Assembly: GCF_001570965.1 (NCBI RefSeq)
Contig: NZ_BCSR01000008.1
Coordinates: 1-64,000, forward strand
Length of the DNA stretch: 64,000 bases
Source: Janibacter corallicola NBRC 107790
Lineage (GTDB): Bacteria > Actinomycetota > Actinomycetes > Actinomycetales > Dermatophilaceae
Direction: 5' to 3'
Shown here: one piece after another, positions 42,202 to 51,277 of the stretch
How the letters are laid out: each line of letters opens with the position of its first letter
Numbering within the stretch: the stretch's first letter is position 1
Notes under the pieces: model-generated
The model's input: only the letters and a program-made list of their open reading frames with translations
Databases searched by the model: none
Told to the model about the DNA's origin: nothing
Translations under genes and position numbers: made by a program

Positions 42202-43743
42202 ATGTCGGGCATGAGCGCCTCGAGGACCTATGTGCTGGCCATAGACCAGGGAACGACGAGCACCCGCGCCGTCGTCTTCGACCGCGCCGGCAAGCCGGTC
42301 GCCAGCGACCAGATCGAGCACGAGCAGATCTTCCCGCGAGCCGGCTGGGTGGAGCACGACGCCCTGGAGATCTGGGAGAACGCCCGCCGCGTCATCGGCG
42401 GCGCCCTGAGCAGGGCGAACCTGAACAGCCGGCACATCGAGGCCGTCGGCATCACGAACCAGCGCGAGACCACGGTCGTGTGGGAGAAGGCGACCGGCCA
42501 GCCGATCCACCACGCCGTCGTCTGGCAGGACACCCGCACCCAGGCGTTCGTCGACGAGCTGGCCGAGGACGGCGGCGTCGAGCGCTTCAAGGACGTCTGC
42601 GGGCTACCGCTCGCGACCTACTTCGCCGGGCCGAAGATCGCCTGGATCCTCGACCACGTCGAAGGGGCCCGCGAGCGCGCCGAGGCCGGCGAGCTCCTGG
42701 CCGGGACGATGGACACCTGGCTGCTGTGGAATCTCACCGGCGGCGGTGAGAACGACGGCGTGCACGTAACCGACGTCACGAATGCCTCGCGCACCATGCT
42801 CATGGACCTGCGCACCCTGGACTGGGACGACTCGGTCTGCGAGGCCATCGGCGTGCCGAGGCAGCTGCTCCCGCAGATCCGTTCCTCCTCCGAGGTCTAC
42901 GGTCGGTGCCAGCCCGGCGTCCTCAGCGGGACGCCCGTCGCCGGGATCCTCGGGGACCAGCACGCGGCGACCTTCGGCCAGGCGTGCCTGACGCCCGGCA
43001 GCGTGAAGAACACCTACGGAACCGGCAACTTCATGCTGCTCAACACCGGCACCGAGATCGTCACGAGCGACAACGGTCTGCTCACCACGGTCTGCTACAA
43101 GCTCGGCGAGCAGGACGCCGTATACGCGCTCGAGGGCTCCATCGCGGTCACCGGCTCGCTCGTGCAGTGGGTCCGGGACAACCTCGGCCTCATCCGCTCG
43201 GCCCCGGAGATCGAGGACCTCGCGGCCACGGTCGAGGACAACGGCGGGGTCTACTTCGTGCCCGCCTTCTCCGGTCTCTTCGCCCCGCACTGGCGCCCGG
43301 ACGCCCGCGGCGCGATCCTCGGGCTGACCCGCTTCGCGAACAAGGGGCACCTGGCGCGCGCGGTGCTGGAGTCGACCGCGTACCAGACCCGGGACGTTCT
43401 CGAGGCGATGCAGGCCGACGCCGAGCGGGCCGGCGGCCGGCTCACCGAGCTCAAGGTCGACGGCGGCATGGTCGCCAACGAGACGCTCATGCAGTTCCAG
43501 GCCGACCTCCTCGGGGTCGACGTCGTGCGCCCGAAGGTCGTCGAGACGACCGTCCTCGGGGCCGCCTACGCCGCTGGCCTGGCCGTGGGCTACTGGGAGT
43601 CCACCGACGAGATCGTCGACAACTGGGGCGAGGACACCCGCTGGAGCCCACAGCTGGACTCCGACGAGGTCGACCGGCTGCACCGCAACTGGACCAAGGC
43701 GATCAGCAAGTCCCTGGACTGGGTCGACGAGGACGTGGACTGA
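42202..43743 (+). CDS. glpK: Glycerol kinase
   Basis: A 513-aa FGGY-family kinase phosphorylating glycerol with [21 protein letters not shown] near residue 8 is the phosphate-1 loop; [10 protein letters not shown] near 80 and [12 protein letters not shown] near 272 are further conserved motifs. GIKDGGMxxN-type [18 protein letters not shown] is seen as [17 protein letters not shown] near 420. ATG 42202 or 42211 are both possible. Divergent from glpD. Confidence 0.96.
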   Translation: MSGMSASRTYVLAIDQGTTSTRAVVFDRAGKPVASDQIEHEQIFPRAGWVEHDALEIWENARRVIGGALSRANLNSRHIEAVGITNQRETTVVWEKATGQPIHHAVVWQDTRTQAFVDELAEDGGVERFKDVCGLPLATYFAGPKIAWILDHVEGARERAEAGELLAGTMDTWLLWNLTGGGENDGVHVTDVTNASRTMLMDLRTLDWDDSVCEAIGVPRQLLPQIRSSSEVYGRCQPGVLSGTPVAGILGDQHAATFGQACLTPGSVKNTYGTGNFMLLNTGTEIVTSDNGLLTTVCYKLGEQDAVYALEGSIAVTGSLVQWVRDNLGLIRSAPEIEDLAATVEDNGGVYFVPAFSGLFAPHWRPDARGAILGLTRFANKGHLARAVLESTAYQTRDVLEAMQADAERAGGRLTELKVDGGMVANETLMQFQADLLGVDVVRPKVVETTVLGAAYAAGLAVGYWESTDEIVDNWGEDTRWSPQLDSDEVDRLHRNWTKAISKSLDWVDEDVD

Positions 43744-43755
43744 GGAAGCCCCAGG

Positions 43756-45204
43756 TCACGCAGCCAGGAGCCCCTCGTAGTAGATCTCCAGTGGCGACCA
43801 CGACCGGCACGTCGACGTGCGGCCGTGTCCGAGCAGTGGCGCGGCCACGGAGGTGAATTCGGACCCGGTGGGTGTCGTCAGCCGCACGGTGTGGGGTCCG
43901 CCGCCGGGATCGAGTCCGGTCGCAATGACCTCGGCTTGCCAGCCGGGTTCCTCCTTGACGAGGTTGTGTCGCTGGCAGCTACCCATGGCGTTGGCCGCCG
44001 AGGTGGCGCCGCCGCGGGCGGCGGGGGTGACGTGGTCGACCTGCCGTGCGGGTGCGTCGCACCACGGCACCCGACAGGTCGCGTCCCGCAGGCCGATCAG
44101 CTGGCGCAGCACCCCGCTGAAGAGTCGCCGTTGTGAGTCCATCGCCACCAGGTCGCGCCCACCCGGGGCGGTCCACAGTCGGCGCAGCCAGGTCCGGGTG
44201 TCGGTGTCGCACAGGCGCAGCAGGTGCTCGCGGGCCATGTCGGCGGGCACGGCGCCCCAGCCGGGGATCTCGACCGCGCAGCCGCCGTCCCGTCCGTCTG
44301 GGCCGCCGAAGGCTGCGGGGATGATCGCGTCCTCGCTCATCACCAGCCCGACCTCGACCGGCTGCACCTGCCCCGTGTCACGACCGGACAGACGCTCCAG
44401 CGCGGTGTCGGCCAGCCACTGGCCCCGGCCCCGCTCGTCCGCGGCCCGGGCCGCGTCGACCTCCGGGTCACCGGTGGCGACGTAGCGGGCCTCCTCCGCT
44501 GCGGTCAGGGCCGCGTAGGCACCGACGACATCGGCCAGCGGCCCCAAGATGCTGAGCCGCGCCATCCCGTCCGGCGCCGGGCGCACCCCGACATGACGCG
44601 ACGCGGCGGCCCGTCGGCGGCGCTCGACGATCGCCTCCTGATCGAGGTCGATGGCCACCCGCTGCGCTGCCGCCGTCAGCGCACGGTCACCCAGCGTGCT
44701 CAGGTCCGGCGCGAGCCGGCGGTCGGCCTCGAGACGGTCTGCCGGCGACAGGCAGGCCGTCTCCCGCACGACGATCAAAGACCGCGCCTCGCTGATCTCG
44801 CCAGCGGTCAACGCGGCCATCGTCAACGGCAGGTCGTGCACGAGAGCCTTGGCCGCACCCACATGACGGTCGGCCTGCCACGGCGAGCACCGGCGGGACA
44901 GCGCCACCTCGGCACGAGTCGCGCTGCGCCGGCACGAGGCCTCGCGCCGGGAGATCTCCTCCCGCGCGGCAGCCTCCTGCGTGAGCTCGTCCCGGTCCTC
45001 GACGAACCGCGCCGTGGCGCGCGCCTGCACCGCGGCCGCCGCCCCCTTCGTGGCCTCCAGCGTGGTGATCACCTGCATCAGGTCCGCCTCCGAGAGCCCA
45101 TCCACGGATGCCGCCCCCAAGGCCGCGAGGACGTCGTCGAGCACGTCCGGCAGCACGGCGGCACCCTGGACCTCGGGTGCTCCTGCCGCGCTCTGCTCGA
45201 TCAT
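43756..45204 (-). CDS. DUF222/13E12-family HNH endonuclease, LexA-controlled
   Basis: A 482-aa protein: the DUF222 domain occupies ~20-330, and a C-terminal HNH nuclease motif follows (CRVPWCDAPARQVDHVTPAA..NAMGSCQRHNLVKEE, ~385-435) with all His/Asn and the two Cys pairs. This is the 13E12 repeat family that is DNA-damage-inducible in mycobacteria. The start is ATG 45204, with GGAGG 6 nt upstream; the longer frame would run through the promoter. A LexA box sits in the spacer of its promoter. The DNA target is unknown. One CGAAGGGGG is in the Lys-Gly frame (45042-45050). Confidence 0.9.
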   Translation of the reverse strand: MIEQSAAGAPEVQGAAVLPDVLDDVLAALGAASVDGLSEADLMQVITTLEATKGAAAAVQARATARFVEDRDELTQEAAAREEISRREASCRRSATRAEVALSRRCSPWQADRHVGAAKALVHDLPLTMAALTAGEISEARSLIVVRETACLSPADRLEADRRLAPDLSTLGDRALTAAAQRVAIDLDQEAIVERRRRAAASRHVGVRPAPDGMARLSILGPLADVVGAYAALTAAEEARYVATGDPEVDAARAADERGRGQWLADTALERLSGRDTGQVQPVEVGLVMSEDAIIPAAFGGPDGRDGGCAVEIPGWGAVPADMAREHLLRLCDTDTRTWLRRLWTAPGGRDLVAMDSQRRLFSGVLRQLIGLRDATCRVPWCDAPARQVDHVTPAARGGATSAANAMGSCQRHNLVKEEPGWQAEVIATGLDPGGGPHTVRLTTPTGSEFTSVAAPLLGHGRTSTCRSWSPLEIYYEGLLAA

Positions 45205-45226
45205 CGCGTCCTCCTTGACTCCCACC

Positions 45227-45255
45227 ATTATCGAACATATGTTCGATAATGTCAA
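45227..45255 (-). promoter_or_regulatory. Consensus promoter with perfect LexA (SOS) box in the spacer
   Basis: On the minus strand: TTGACA (45255-45250), 17 nt, GATAAT (45232-45227). Inside lies TCGAACATATGTTCGA (45231-45246), the GAAC-N4-GTTC box of actinobacterial and Bacillus LexA. The full palindrome spans 24 bp (45227-45250). LexA here would block RNA polymerase, giving tight SOS control of the HNH gene that starts 23 bp downstream. The divergent rsmC-like gene begins ~46 bp away and may also respond. Confidence 0.93.
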
Positions 45256-45295
45256 GATCTGCCGTGGACCTGATGTGGCCCTCTAGAGTTCCCCC

Positions 45296-45907
45296 GTGAC
45301 CGACCCGACCGAGCACTACTTCACCGACAACCCCGCTGCGAGCGAGGCCGAACGGCGCGAGCTGCGCACGACACTCGCCGGACGCGACGTGACGGTGACG
45401 ACCGCAGGGGGCGTCTTCTCCCCCGGCGGCGCGGACAAGGCGACGTCGATCCTGCTCGACGTCGTGCCGGAGCCGCCGGCCGAGGGGGACCTGCTGGACC
45501 TCGGATGCGGCTGGGGGCCGATCGCGCTCACCCTCGCGATGCGCTCCCCCGCAGCGACCGTGTGGGCGGTCGACGTCACCGAGCGGGCGCTGGACCTCAC
45601 CCGGCGCAACGCCGCCGCCCTGGGACTGGACAACGTGCGCGCCGTCCGGCCGGAGGAGGTGCCGGAGGAGACCCCCTTCGCCGCGATCTGGTCCAACCCG
45701 CCGATCCGGGTGGGCAAGGCGGTCGTCCACGACATCATGCGCACCTGGCTCCCCCGGCTGGCGAAGGGGGCCGATGCCCACCTCGTCGTCGGCAAGAACC
45801 TCGGCGCCGACACCCTCGCCGCATGGATCACCGCCGAGCTGGACCTGCCCGTCGTGCGGGTGGCCTCGCGCAAGGGCTTCCGCATCCTGCGCGTCGAGCG
45901 CCCCTGA
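45296..45907 (+). CDS. RsmC-like class I methyltransferase
   Basis: A 203-aa SAM-dependent methyltransferase like the C-terminal domain of RsmC (16S rRNA m2G1207). SAM motif I LLDLGCGWGPIALTL lies near residue 62. The guanine-N2 methylase motif is IWSNPPIRVGK near 125, and VVGKNLGADT near 162 follows. It lacks the N-terminal pseudo-methylase half of E. coli RsmC, as in most actinobacteria. GTG start. It diverges from the SOS-controlled HNH gene; its transcription may share that region. Confidence 0.9.
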   Translation: MTDPTEHYFTDNPAASEAERRELRTTLAGRDVTVTTAGGVFSPGGADKATSILLDVVPEPPAEGDLLDLGCGWGPIALTLAMRSPAATVWAVDVTERALDLTRRNAAALGLDNVRAVRPEEVPEETPFAAIWSNPPIRVGKAVVHDIMRTWLPRLAKGADAHLVVGKNLGADTLAAWITAELDLPVVRVASRKGFRILRVERP

Positions 45908-45910
45908 GCC

Positions 45911-46669
45911 TCAACGGCGCCCGGCCCGCAGCCGGGTGCTCGCCGCGTGGGCCAGTCGCCGCAGCGCGTGCTCGTGAGTGGTGGGCTCGAAGACCCGGGT
46001 CGGCCCCGACACCGACAGCGCCGCGACCGCCCGTCCCCCGGGCCCGGTGACCGCCGCCGCCATGCAGGTCAGCCCGGGCTGGATCTCCTCCCGGTCGTGG
46101 GCCACCCCGGTGCGCCGGATCTCCTCCAGCTCCGCCCGCAGCCGCTCCGGGTCGGTGATCGTCCTCGGGGTCCAGCGGGGCAGCGGACCGGCGAGGACCC
46201 GTTCGGCCAGCTCGTGGTCGTGGGCCAGCAGCGCCTTGCCCACCCCGGTGCAGAAGGCGGGTGCGCGGCCTCCGATGCGCGAGGGTGCCGGCGCCGCCTG
46301 CGGGCCGTGCAGCTTGTTGAGGTAGACGACCTGGGGGCCGTCGATCATCGCCATGTGCACGGTGTGCTTCGTCGCGGTGTAGAGCTCGATGAGCCACGGC
46401 GTGAGCAGCTCACGGACGCGCTCGGTGCCGGCATCCCCGGCGATGTCGGTCATGCCGTGGATGAGCGGCCCCAGCCGGTAGGAGGTTCCGGCGCGCTCGA
46501 CGGCGCCGGTCTCTTCGAGGGCCGCGAGCAGGCGGAAGGTCGTCGACTTGCTCAGGTCGGCCCGGCGGGCCAGCTCGCTGACGCCGAGACCGGTCCCGGC
46601 GTCCTTGCCGAAGGCACCGAGCACGGCGACGGCCTTGGCCACGGAGGAACGGGGGTCGCGCTCGGTCAC
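45911..46669 (-). CDS. IclR-family transcriptional regulator
   Basis: A 252-aa IclR-type regulator: an N-terminal winged HTH (~8-65, GVSELARRADLSKSTTFRLLAALEETGAV) and a C-terminal effector domain (~80-248) with PAFCTGVGKALLA near 145 and GLTCMAAAVTGPGGRAVAALSVSGP near 205. GTG at 46669. It is divergent to mhpF-mhpE with 133 bp between them, so it is the likely local regulator of those catabolic genes. The effector would be an aromatic acid or pathway intermediate (inference). Confidence 0.92.
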   Translation of the reverse strand: MTERDPRSSVAKAVAVLGAFGKDAGTGLGVSELARRADLSKSTTFRLLAALEETGAVERAGTSYRLGPLIHGMTDIAGDAGTERVRELLTPWLIELYTATKHTVHMAMIDGPQVVYLNKLHGPQAAPAPSRIGGRAPAFCTGVGKALLAHDHELAERVLAGPLPRWTPRTITDPERLRAELEEIRRTGVAHDREEIQPGLTCMAAAVTGPGGRAVAALSVSGPTRVFEPTTHEHALRRLAHAASTRLRAGRR

Positions 46670-46717
46670 GGACCCATCCTGACCGCTGCGGTGGGCTTCG
46701 ACCCCCTTCGTGCCGTA

Positions 46718-46730
46718 CAGCGGAACGCTG
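46718..46730. promoter_or_regulatory. Candidate IclR operator
   Basis: CAGCG-GAA-CGCTG (46718-46730), a perfect 5-bp inverted repeat in the 133-bp gap between the divergent IclR gene and mhpF. Position suits control of both; no experimental consensus supports it. Confidence 0.4.
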
Positions 46731-46802
46731 ACGTGGCGCACCCGTCCCCTCCCACAGGATGCTGGGAACAGCTCACCGCCCCACCCGAGGCAAGGACGAA
46801 GG

Positions 46803-47762
46803 ATGAAGAAGAAGGTAGCCATCATCGGCTCCGGCAACATCGGCACCGATCTGATGATCAAGGTCATCCGCACCTCCGAGGTGCTGGAGATGGCCGCGAT
46901 GGTCGGGATCGACCCGGAGTCCGACGGCCTGCGCCGCGCCGCGGCCATGGGCGTCGCCACCACCCACGAGGGCGTCGAGGGCCTGAAGGCCATGGACGTC
47001 TTCGAGGAGATCGAGATCGTCTTCGACGCCACCGCGGCCAAGGCCCACGAGGCAAACGCGCGCGCCCTGGAGGGCAGCGGCAAACGACTCGTCGACCTCA
47101 CCCCTGCCGCCCTCGGCCCCTACGTCGTGCCGCCCGTCAACGGTGACCAGCACATCGCCGAGGGCGCTGACAACGTCAACATGGTCACCTGCGGTGGCCA
47201 GGCCACGATCCCGATGGTCGCCGCAGTCAATCGGGTCTCCCCCGTGCACTACGGCGAGATCGTCGCCTCCATCGCGAGCAAGTCCGCCGGCCCCGGCACC
47301 CGGGCCAACATCGACGAGTTCACCGAGACCACCTCCGCCGCCATCGAGAAGGTCGGCGGTGCCACCCGCGGCAAGGCCATCATCATCCTCAACCCCGCCG
47401 AGCCGCCGCTCATCATGCGCGACACCGTGCTGTGCCTGACCGGCGACGTCGACCAGGACGCCGTCCGCCGGTCCGTCGAGGACATGGCAGAGCAGGTCCG
47501 CAGCTACGTGCCCGGCTACCGGCTCGTCCAGGACGTCCAGTTCACCCCCGTGACCGCCGACGAGGTGCGGACCCTCGTGGACGCGGACGTGGCGCCCACC
47601 ACCAAGATCACGGTCTTCCTCGAGGTCGAGGGAGCCGCCCACTACCTGCCGGCCTACGCCGGCAACCTCGACATCATGACCTCCGCGGCACTGCGGACCG
47701 CCGAGCAGATGACCGCCGGCGCCCCGGAGCTGGCCGCGGCCACGACGGAGGCAGCCCGATGA
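46803..47762 (+). CDS. mhpF: Acetaldehyde dehydrogenase (acylating)
   Basis: A 319-aa NAD+- and CoA-dependent acylating aldehyde dehydrogenase of the MhpF/DmpF/HsaG type. [17 protein letters not shown] near residue 5 is the NAD site, and the catalytic Cys is in [12 protein letters not shown] near 131. It converts the acetaldehyde or propanal released by the partner aldolase to the acyl-CoA. ATG at 46803 is preceded by AAGGACGAAGG. The aldolase ATG overlaps its TGA (ATGA), matching the substrate-channelling complex these two proteins form. Confidence 0.95.
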   Translation: MKKKVAIIGSGNIGTDLMIKVIRTSEVLEMAAMVGIDPESDGLRRAAAMGVATTHEGVEGLKAMDVFEEIEIVFDATAAKAHEANARALEGSGKRLVDLTPAALGPYVVPPVNGDQHIAEGADNVNMVTCGGQATIPMVAAVNRVSPVHYGEIVASIASKSAGPGTRANIDEFTETTSAAIEKVGGATRGKAIIILNPAEPPLIMRDTVLCLTGDVDQDAVRRSVEDMAEQVRSYVPGYRLVQDVQFTPVTADEVRTLVDADVAPTTKITVFLEVEGAAHYLPAYAGNLDIMTSAALRTAEQMTAGAPELAAATTEAAR

Positions 47763-48796
47763 GCACCACGACCACCACGCCCACGAAGCTCTACATCCAG
47801 GACGTCACGCTGCGCGACGGCATGCACGCCGTGCGCCACCGGATGTCCCCCGAGGACGTCGGTCGTATCGTCGGTGCGCTCGACGCCGCCGGCGTCGACG
47901 CCATCGAGGTGGCCCACGGTGACGGCCTCGCCGGCGCGAGCCTGACCTACGGCCCCGGCAGCAACACCGACTGGGAGTGGATCGAGGCGGCGGCGCAGAA
48001 CATCTCCAGTGCCGTCCTGACCACCCTGATCCTCCCCGGTGTCGGCACCATCGAGGAGCTCAAGGAGGCCTACTCCCGCGGAGTCCGCTCGGTGCGCGTC
48101 GCCACGCACTGCACCGAGGCCGACGTGGCCAAGCAGCACATCGAGGCCGCCCGCGAGCTCGGGATGGACGTCTCCGGCTTCCTCATGCTCAGCCACATGG
48201 CAGAGCCGAAGGAGCTGGCCGAGCAGGCCAAGCTCATGGAGGGCTACGGGGCGCACTGCGTCTACGTCACCGACTCCGGCGGCCGGCTGACGATGAACGA
48301 CCTGCGCGACCGGCTGCGCGCGTACAAGGACGTGCTCGACTCCGGGACCCAGCTGGGCATCCACGCCCACGAGAACCTCTCGTTGTCGGTGGCCAACTCG
48401 GTCATCGCCGTCGAGGAGGGCGTCACCCGCGTGGACGCCTCGCTCGCCGGTCAGGGCGCCGGGGCGGGCAATGCCCCGATCGAGCCCTTCGTCGCCGTCG
48501 CCGACCTGCAGGGCTGGGAGCACGGCTGCGACCTCTTCAAGCTCCAGGACGCGGCCGACGACATCGTCCGCCCGCTGCAGGACCGCCCGATCCGGGTGGA
48601 CCGGGAGACCCTCACCCTCGGGTACGCGGGGGTCTACTCCAGCTTCCTGCGGCACGCCGAGGATGCCTCGAAGAACTACGGCGTCGACGTGCGCGACATC
48701 CTCATGGAGGTCGGCCGTCGCAAGCTCGTCGGCGGCCAGGAGGACCTCATCGTCGACATCGCCCTCGGGCTGCGGGACGGCGCCAAGGCCTCCTGA
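47759..48796 (+). CDS. mhpE: 4-hydroxy-2-oxovalerate aldolase
   Basis: A 345-aa DRE-TIM metallolyase (MhpE/DmpG/HsaF type) that cleaves 4-hydroxy-2-oxoacids to pyruvate and an aldehyde. The metal-binding [15 protein letters not shown] lies near residue 16, and [20 protein letters not shown] near 202 gives the His-x-His ligands. It is coupled to mhpF by ATGA overlap. The 2-oxopent-4-enoate hydratase (mhpD) and ring-cleavage genes that usually precede the pair are not in the window. Confidence 0.95.
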   Translation: MSTTTTTPTKLYIQDVTLRDGMHAVRHRMSPEDVGRIVGALDAAGVDAIEVAHGDGLAGASLTYGPGSNTDWEWIEAAAQNISSAVLTTLILPGVGTIEELKEAYSRGVRSVRVATHCTEADVAKQHIEAARELGMDVSGFLMLSHMAEPKELAEQAKLMEGYGAHCVYVTDSGGRLTMNDLRDRLRAYKDVLDSGTQLGIHAHENLSLSVANSVIAVEEGVTRVDASLAGQGAGAGNAPIEPFVAVADLQGWEHGCDLFKLQDAADDIVRPLQDRPIRVDRETLTLGYAGVYSSFLRHAEDASKNYGVDVRDILMEVGRRKLVGGQEDLIVDIALGLRDGAKAS

Positions 48797-48806
48797 GCCG
48801 GCTCCT

Positions 48807-49676
48807 TCAGAGGAGCTCGGTGGTCCCGTCGGCGACGAGGACGGCGGGACCACCGAGCTCGACCTCGCGGCCGACCAGCAGTCGCACCTGCAGGCTGCCG
48901 CCGGGGACGTCGACGCGGGCGGCCCCGGTCCTGTCGGCCGCCCCCGACCAGAAGGCCACGCCGATCGCGGCCGCGCAGACGCCGGTACCGCAGGAGCGGG
49001 TCTCCCCCACGCCGCGCTCGTGGACGCGCATCCGCACGTGGCCCGGCCCGACGACGCGGACGAACTCGACATTGCTGCCCTCGGGGGGCGTCGGCTTGAC
49101 CGCGGGGGCCCGGGTGAGGTCCAGCCCTGCGAGCGAGACGTTCGGCGGGAGCGCGACGACGGTGTGCGGGTTGCCCAGGTCGAGGGAGAGCGCGGAGAAG
49201 GGTTCGGGGACCTTCTCCTCCTCCTCGACGTGCACGAGGGCGTCGAAGCCTTCGGCCTCGGCCTTCGCCTCGTCACGGAAGGACCAGGTGCCCATGTGCG
49301 TGATCACCTGCTCGCCCTCGAAGCGGACCCGGCGCACGCCGGCCCGCGTCGCGAGGGCGAACTCCTCCCCGACGAGTCCCTCGCGCCGCAGCCACGTCGC
49401 GATGACGCGGGTCCCGTTGCCGCACATCTGCGCCAAGGACCCGTCGGCATTGCGGTAGTCCATGAACCACTCGGCCTCGCCGGCCTGCGCGCGCACGGAC
49501 TCCTCCTCGGAGGCACTCGTCGGCACGATGCGGATCACGCCGTCACCGCCGATGCCCGCGTGCCGGTCGGCGAGCAGCGCCACCTGGCTCGCGGTCAGGT
49601 CCAGCCGCGCGTCGAGGTCGGGCACGAGGACGAAGTCGTTCTCGGTGCCGTGCCCCTTGGTGAAGGTCAGGCTCAT
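48807..49676 (-). CDS. dapF: Diaminopimelate epimerase
   Basis: A 289-aa cofactor-independent epimerase converting LL- to meso-diaminopimelate for lysine and peptidoglycan synthesis. The two catalytic cysteines are in AQMCGNGTRV near residue 82 and RSCGTGVCAA near 232. The GHGTENDFVLV opening is typical. ATG at 49676 overlaps the stop of miaA (ATGA). A C-terminal PGGSLQVRLL segment is normal. In related genomes hflX follows directly; here mhpE converges on it instead. Confidence 0.96.
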   Translation of the reverse strand: MSLTFTKGHGTENDFVLVPDLDARLDLTASQVALLADRHAGIGGDGVIRIVPTSASEEESVRAQAGEAEWFMDYRNADGSLAQMCGNGTRVIATWLRREGLVGEEFALATRAGVRRVRFEGEQVITHMGTWSFRDEAKAEAEGFDALVHVEEEEKVPEPFSALSLDLGNPHTVVALPPNVSLAGLDLTRAPAVKPTPPEGSNVEFVRVVGPGHVRMRVHERGVGETRSCGTGVCAAAIGVAFWSGAADRTGAARVDVPGGSLQVRLLVGREVELGGPAVLVADGTTELL

Positions 49677-50605
49677 GCGCCCCATTCTGCCGAACGGCGC
49701 GCGAGCGCCAACGCCGCCTCCGTCAGGTCCTCCCGACCTGCCTCCAGCCAGTGGACCCGGTGGTCCGGCCGCCACCAGGACTCCTGCCGGCGGGCGTAGC
49801 GGCGCGTGGCCCGTGCGGTCCGCTCGATGGCCTCCTCACGCCCGATCTCGCCGTCGAGCTGCGCGAGCGCCTGGGCGTATCCGATGGCCCGCGAGGCGGT
49901 CCGGCCCTCGCGCAGTCCCGCCCGGTCCAGCCGGGCCACCTCCTCGAGCAGGCCGGAGTCCCACATCCGCCGGGCCCGGGCGTCGATGCGCGCGACCAGC
50001 ACATCCCGGTCCTCCCGCAGACCGATGACGAGCGAAGGGCGCCGGTAGCGCTTCGTGGGCGCCGTCGCCGCGAAGGGCCGGCCGGTCAGCTCCACGACCT
50101 CGATGGCACGGATGATCCGGCGCAGGTTGTTCGGCTCGATGGCAGCCGCGGCCTCGGGGTCGAGCTCGCGCAGCCGGGCGCGCAGCCGGTCCGGGCCCCC
50201 CTCCTCCTGCGACTCCGCCTCGAGCCGGGCACGCACGTCCGGGTCCGTGGGCGGGATGTCGAGGTGGTCCAGCGCCGCGCGGACGTAGAGACCGGACCCG
50301 CCGACGAGCACCGGCACGCGGCCGCGGTCGATGAGGTCGGCGATGACCGTCTCGGCTCGCTCCTGGTAGTCCGCAAGGGCCGCCTCCTCAGTGACCTCGA
50401 GGACGTCGAGGAGGTGGTGGGGGATCCCCCTTCGCTCCTGCGGTGGCAGCTTGTTGGTGCCGATGTCCATGCCGCGGTAGAGCTGCATGGCATCGGCCCC
50501 GACGACCTCGCCGCCGAGCGCTTCGGCGAGGGCGAGGGCCAGCTCGGACTTGCCGGTGGCGGTCGCGCCGACGACCGCGATGACCTGCGGCGGGCGCGGG
50601 GTCAC
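49673..50605 (-). CDS. miaA: tRNA dimethylallyltransferase
   Basis: A 310-aa enzyme adding a dimethylallyl group to N6 of A37 in tRNAs reading U-starting codons. The P-loop VVGATATGKSELALALAEAL lies near residue 10, DAMQLYRGMDIGTNK near 38, and LVGGSGLYVRAALD near 102. It works upstream of MiaB, also in the window. GTG at 50605 overlaps the def stop (GTGA). The codons for QERRGIP hold a CGAAGGGGG in the Arg-Arg-Gly frame (50426-50434). Confidence 0.96.
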   Translation of the reverse strand: MTPRPPQVIAVVGATATGKSELALALAEALGGEVVGADAMQLYRGMDIGTNKLPPQERRGIPHHLLDVLEVTEEAALADYQERAETVIADLIDRGRVPVLVGGSGLYVRAALDHLDIPPTDPDVRARLEAESQEEGGPDRLRARLRELDPEAAAAIEPNNLRRIIRAIEVVELTGRPFAATAPTKRYRRPSLVIGLREDRDVLVARIDARARRMWDSGLLEEVARLDRAGLREGRTASRAIGYAQALAQLDGEIGREEAIERTARATRRYARRQESWWRPDHRVHWLEAGREDLTEAALALARRSAEWGA

Positions 50606-51207
50606 GACGACGCGGGCTCCTCGGCGTCCTCGTCGTCGTGGCCGAAGGGGTCGGTGTCGGTGCCGGGCAGCCAGGTGTGGCCGGGCCCGTCCCAGCCCTC
50701 CTCCTTGATCACCTTCTTGGCCTTCTTCTTCCAGCGCTGGCCGAGCCGGTCGACGTAGAGGAAGCCGTTGAGGTGGTCGTACTCGTGCTGCATGCAGCGC
50801 GCGAACTCCCCGGTGGCCTCGAAGTTCAGCTCGTTGCCGTCCCAGTCGTACCCCGTGACCGTGGCGTGCTGGCCGCGGCGCAGCGGGAAGGAGTAGCCCG
50901 GGAAGGAGAGGCAGCCCTCGGACTCGTGCTCCCGGTCCGGCTCGCCGTCGGAGGGCTTGGAGGCCTTGACGAAGGGGTTGATGACGTGCCCCAGCTCAGG
51001 CACGCCGTCCTCGTTGGCCATGTGCCAGGTGAAGATCCGCAGCCCCACACCGATCTGCGGGGCGGCCAGCCCGACGCCCCGTGCGGCCTCCTGGGTCTCG
51101 TACATGTCCTCGATCAGCGTGCGCAGGTCCTGGTCGAACTCGGGGACCGGCTTCGCCCGCGTGTGCAGGACCGGCTCCCCCCAGATGGTGATCGGGTGGA
51201 TGGTCAT
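50602..51207 (-). CDS. def: Peptide deformylase
   Basis: A 201-aa metallohydrolase removing N-formyl groups from nascent proteins. All three motifs are present: GVGLAAPQIG near residue 45, EGCLSFPG near 102 and QHEYDHLNGFLY near 150 (metal ligands Cys and two His). ATG 51207 is preferred to 51216, because the purine-rich GAGAAG lies at a workable distance only for the former, but both are possible. A charged C-terminal tail (~165-201) extends beyond the fold. It is coupled to miaA. Confidence 0.95.
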   Translation of the reverse strand: MTIHPITIWGEPVLHTRAKPVPEFDQDLRTLIEDMYETQEAARGVGLAAPQIGVGLRIFTWHMANEDGVPELGHVINPFVKASKPSDGEPDREHESEGCLSFPGYSFPLRRGQHATVTGYDWDGNELNFEATGEFARCMQHEYDHLNGFLYVDRLGQRWKKKAKKVIKEEGWDGPGHTWLPGTDTDPFGHDDEDAEEPASS

Positions 51208-51277
51208 GGGCGGCATCTTCTCATACCCGGCGCGGCCGGTTGCCCGGGTCCCGGCCCGCGCTCGGGGTGGAGGTGGC

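Noticed and set aside
43756-45907. HNH nuclease plus methyltransferase as a restriction-modification system
   Set aside because: The methyltransferase has the NPP motif and layout of RsmC rRNA guanine methylases, and the nuclease belongs to the DUF222/13E12 family. Divergent placement and the SOS promoter do not fit restriction-modification.
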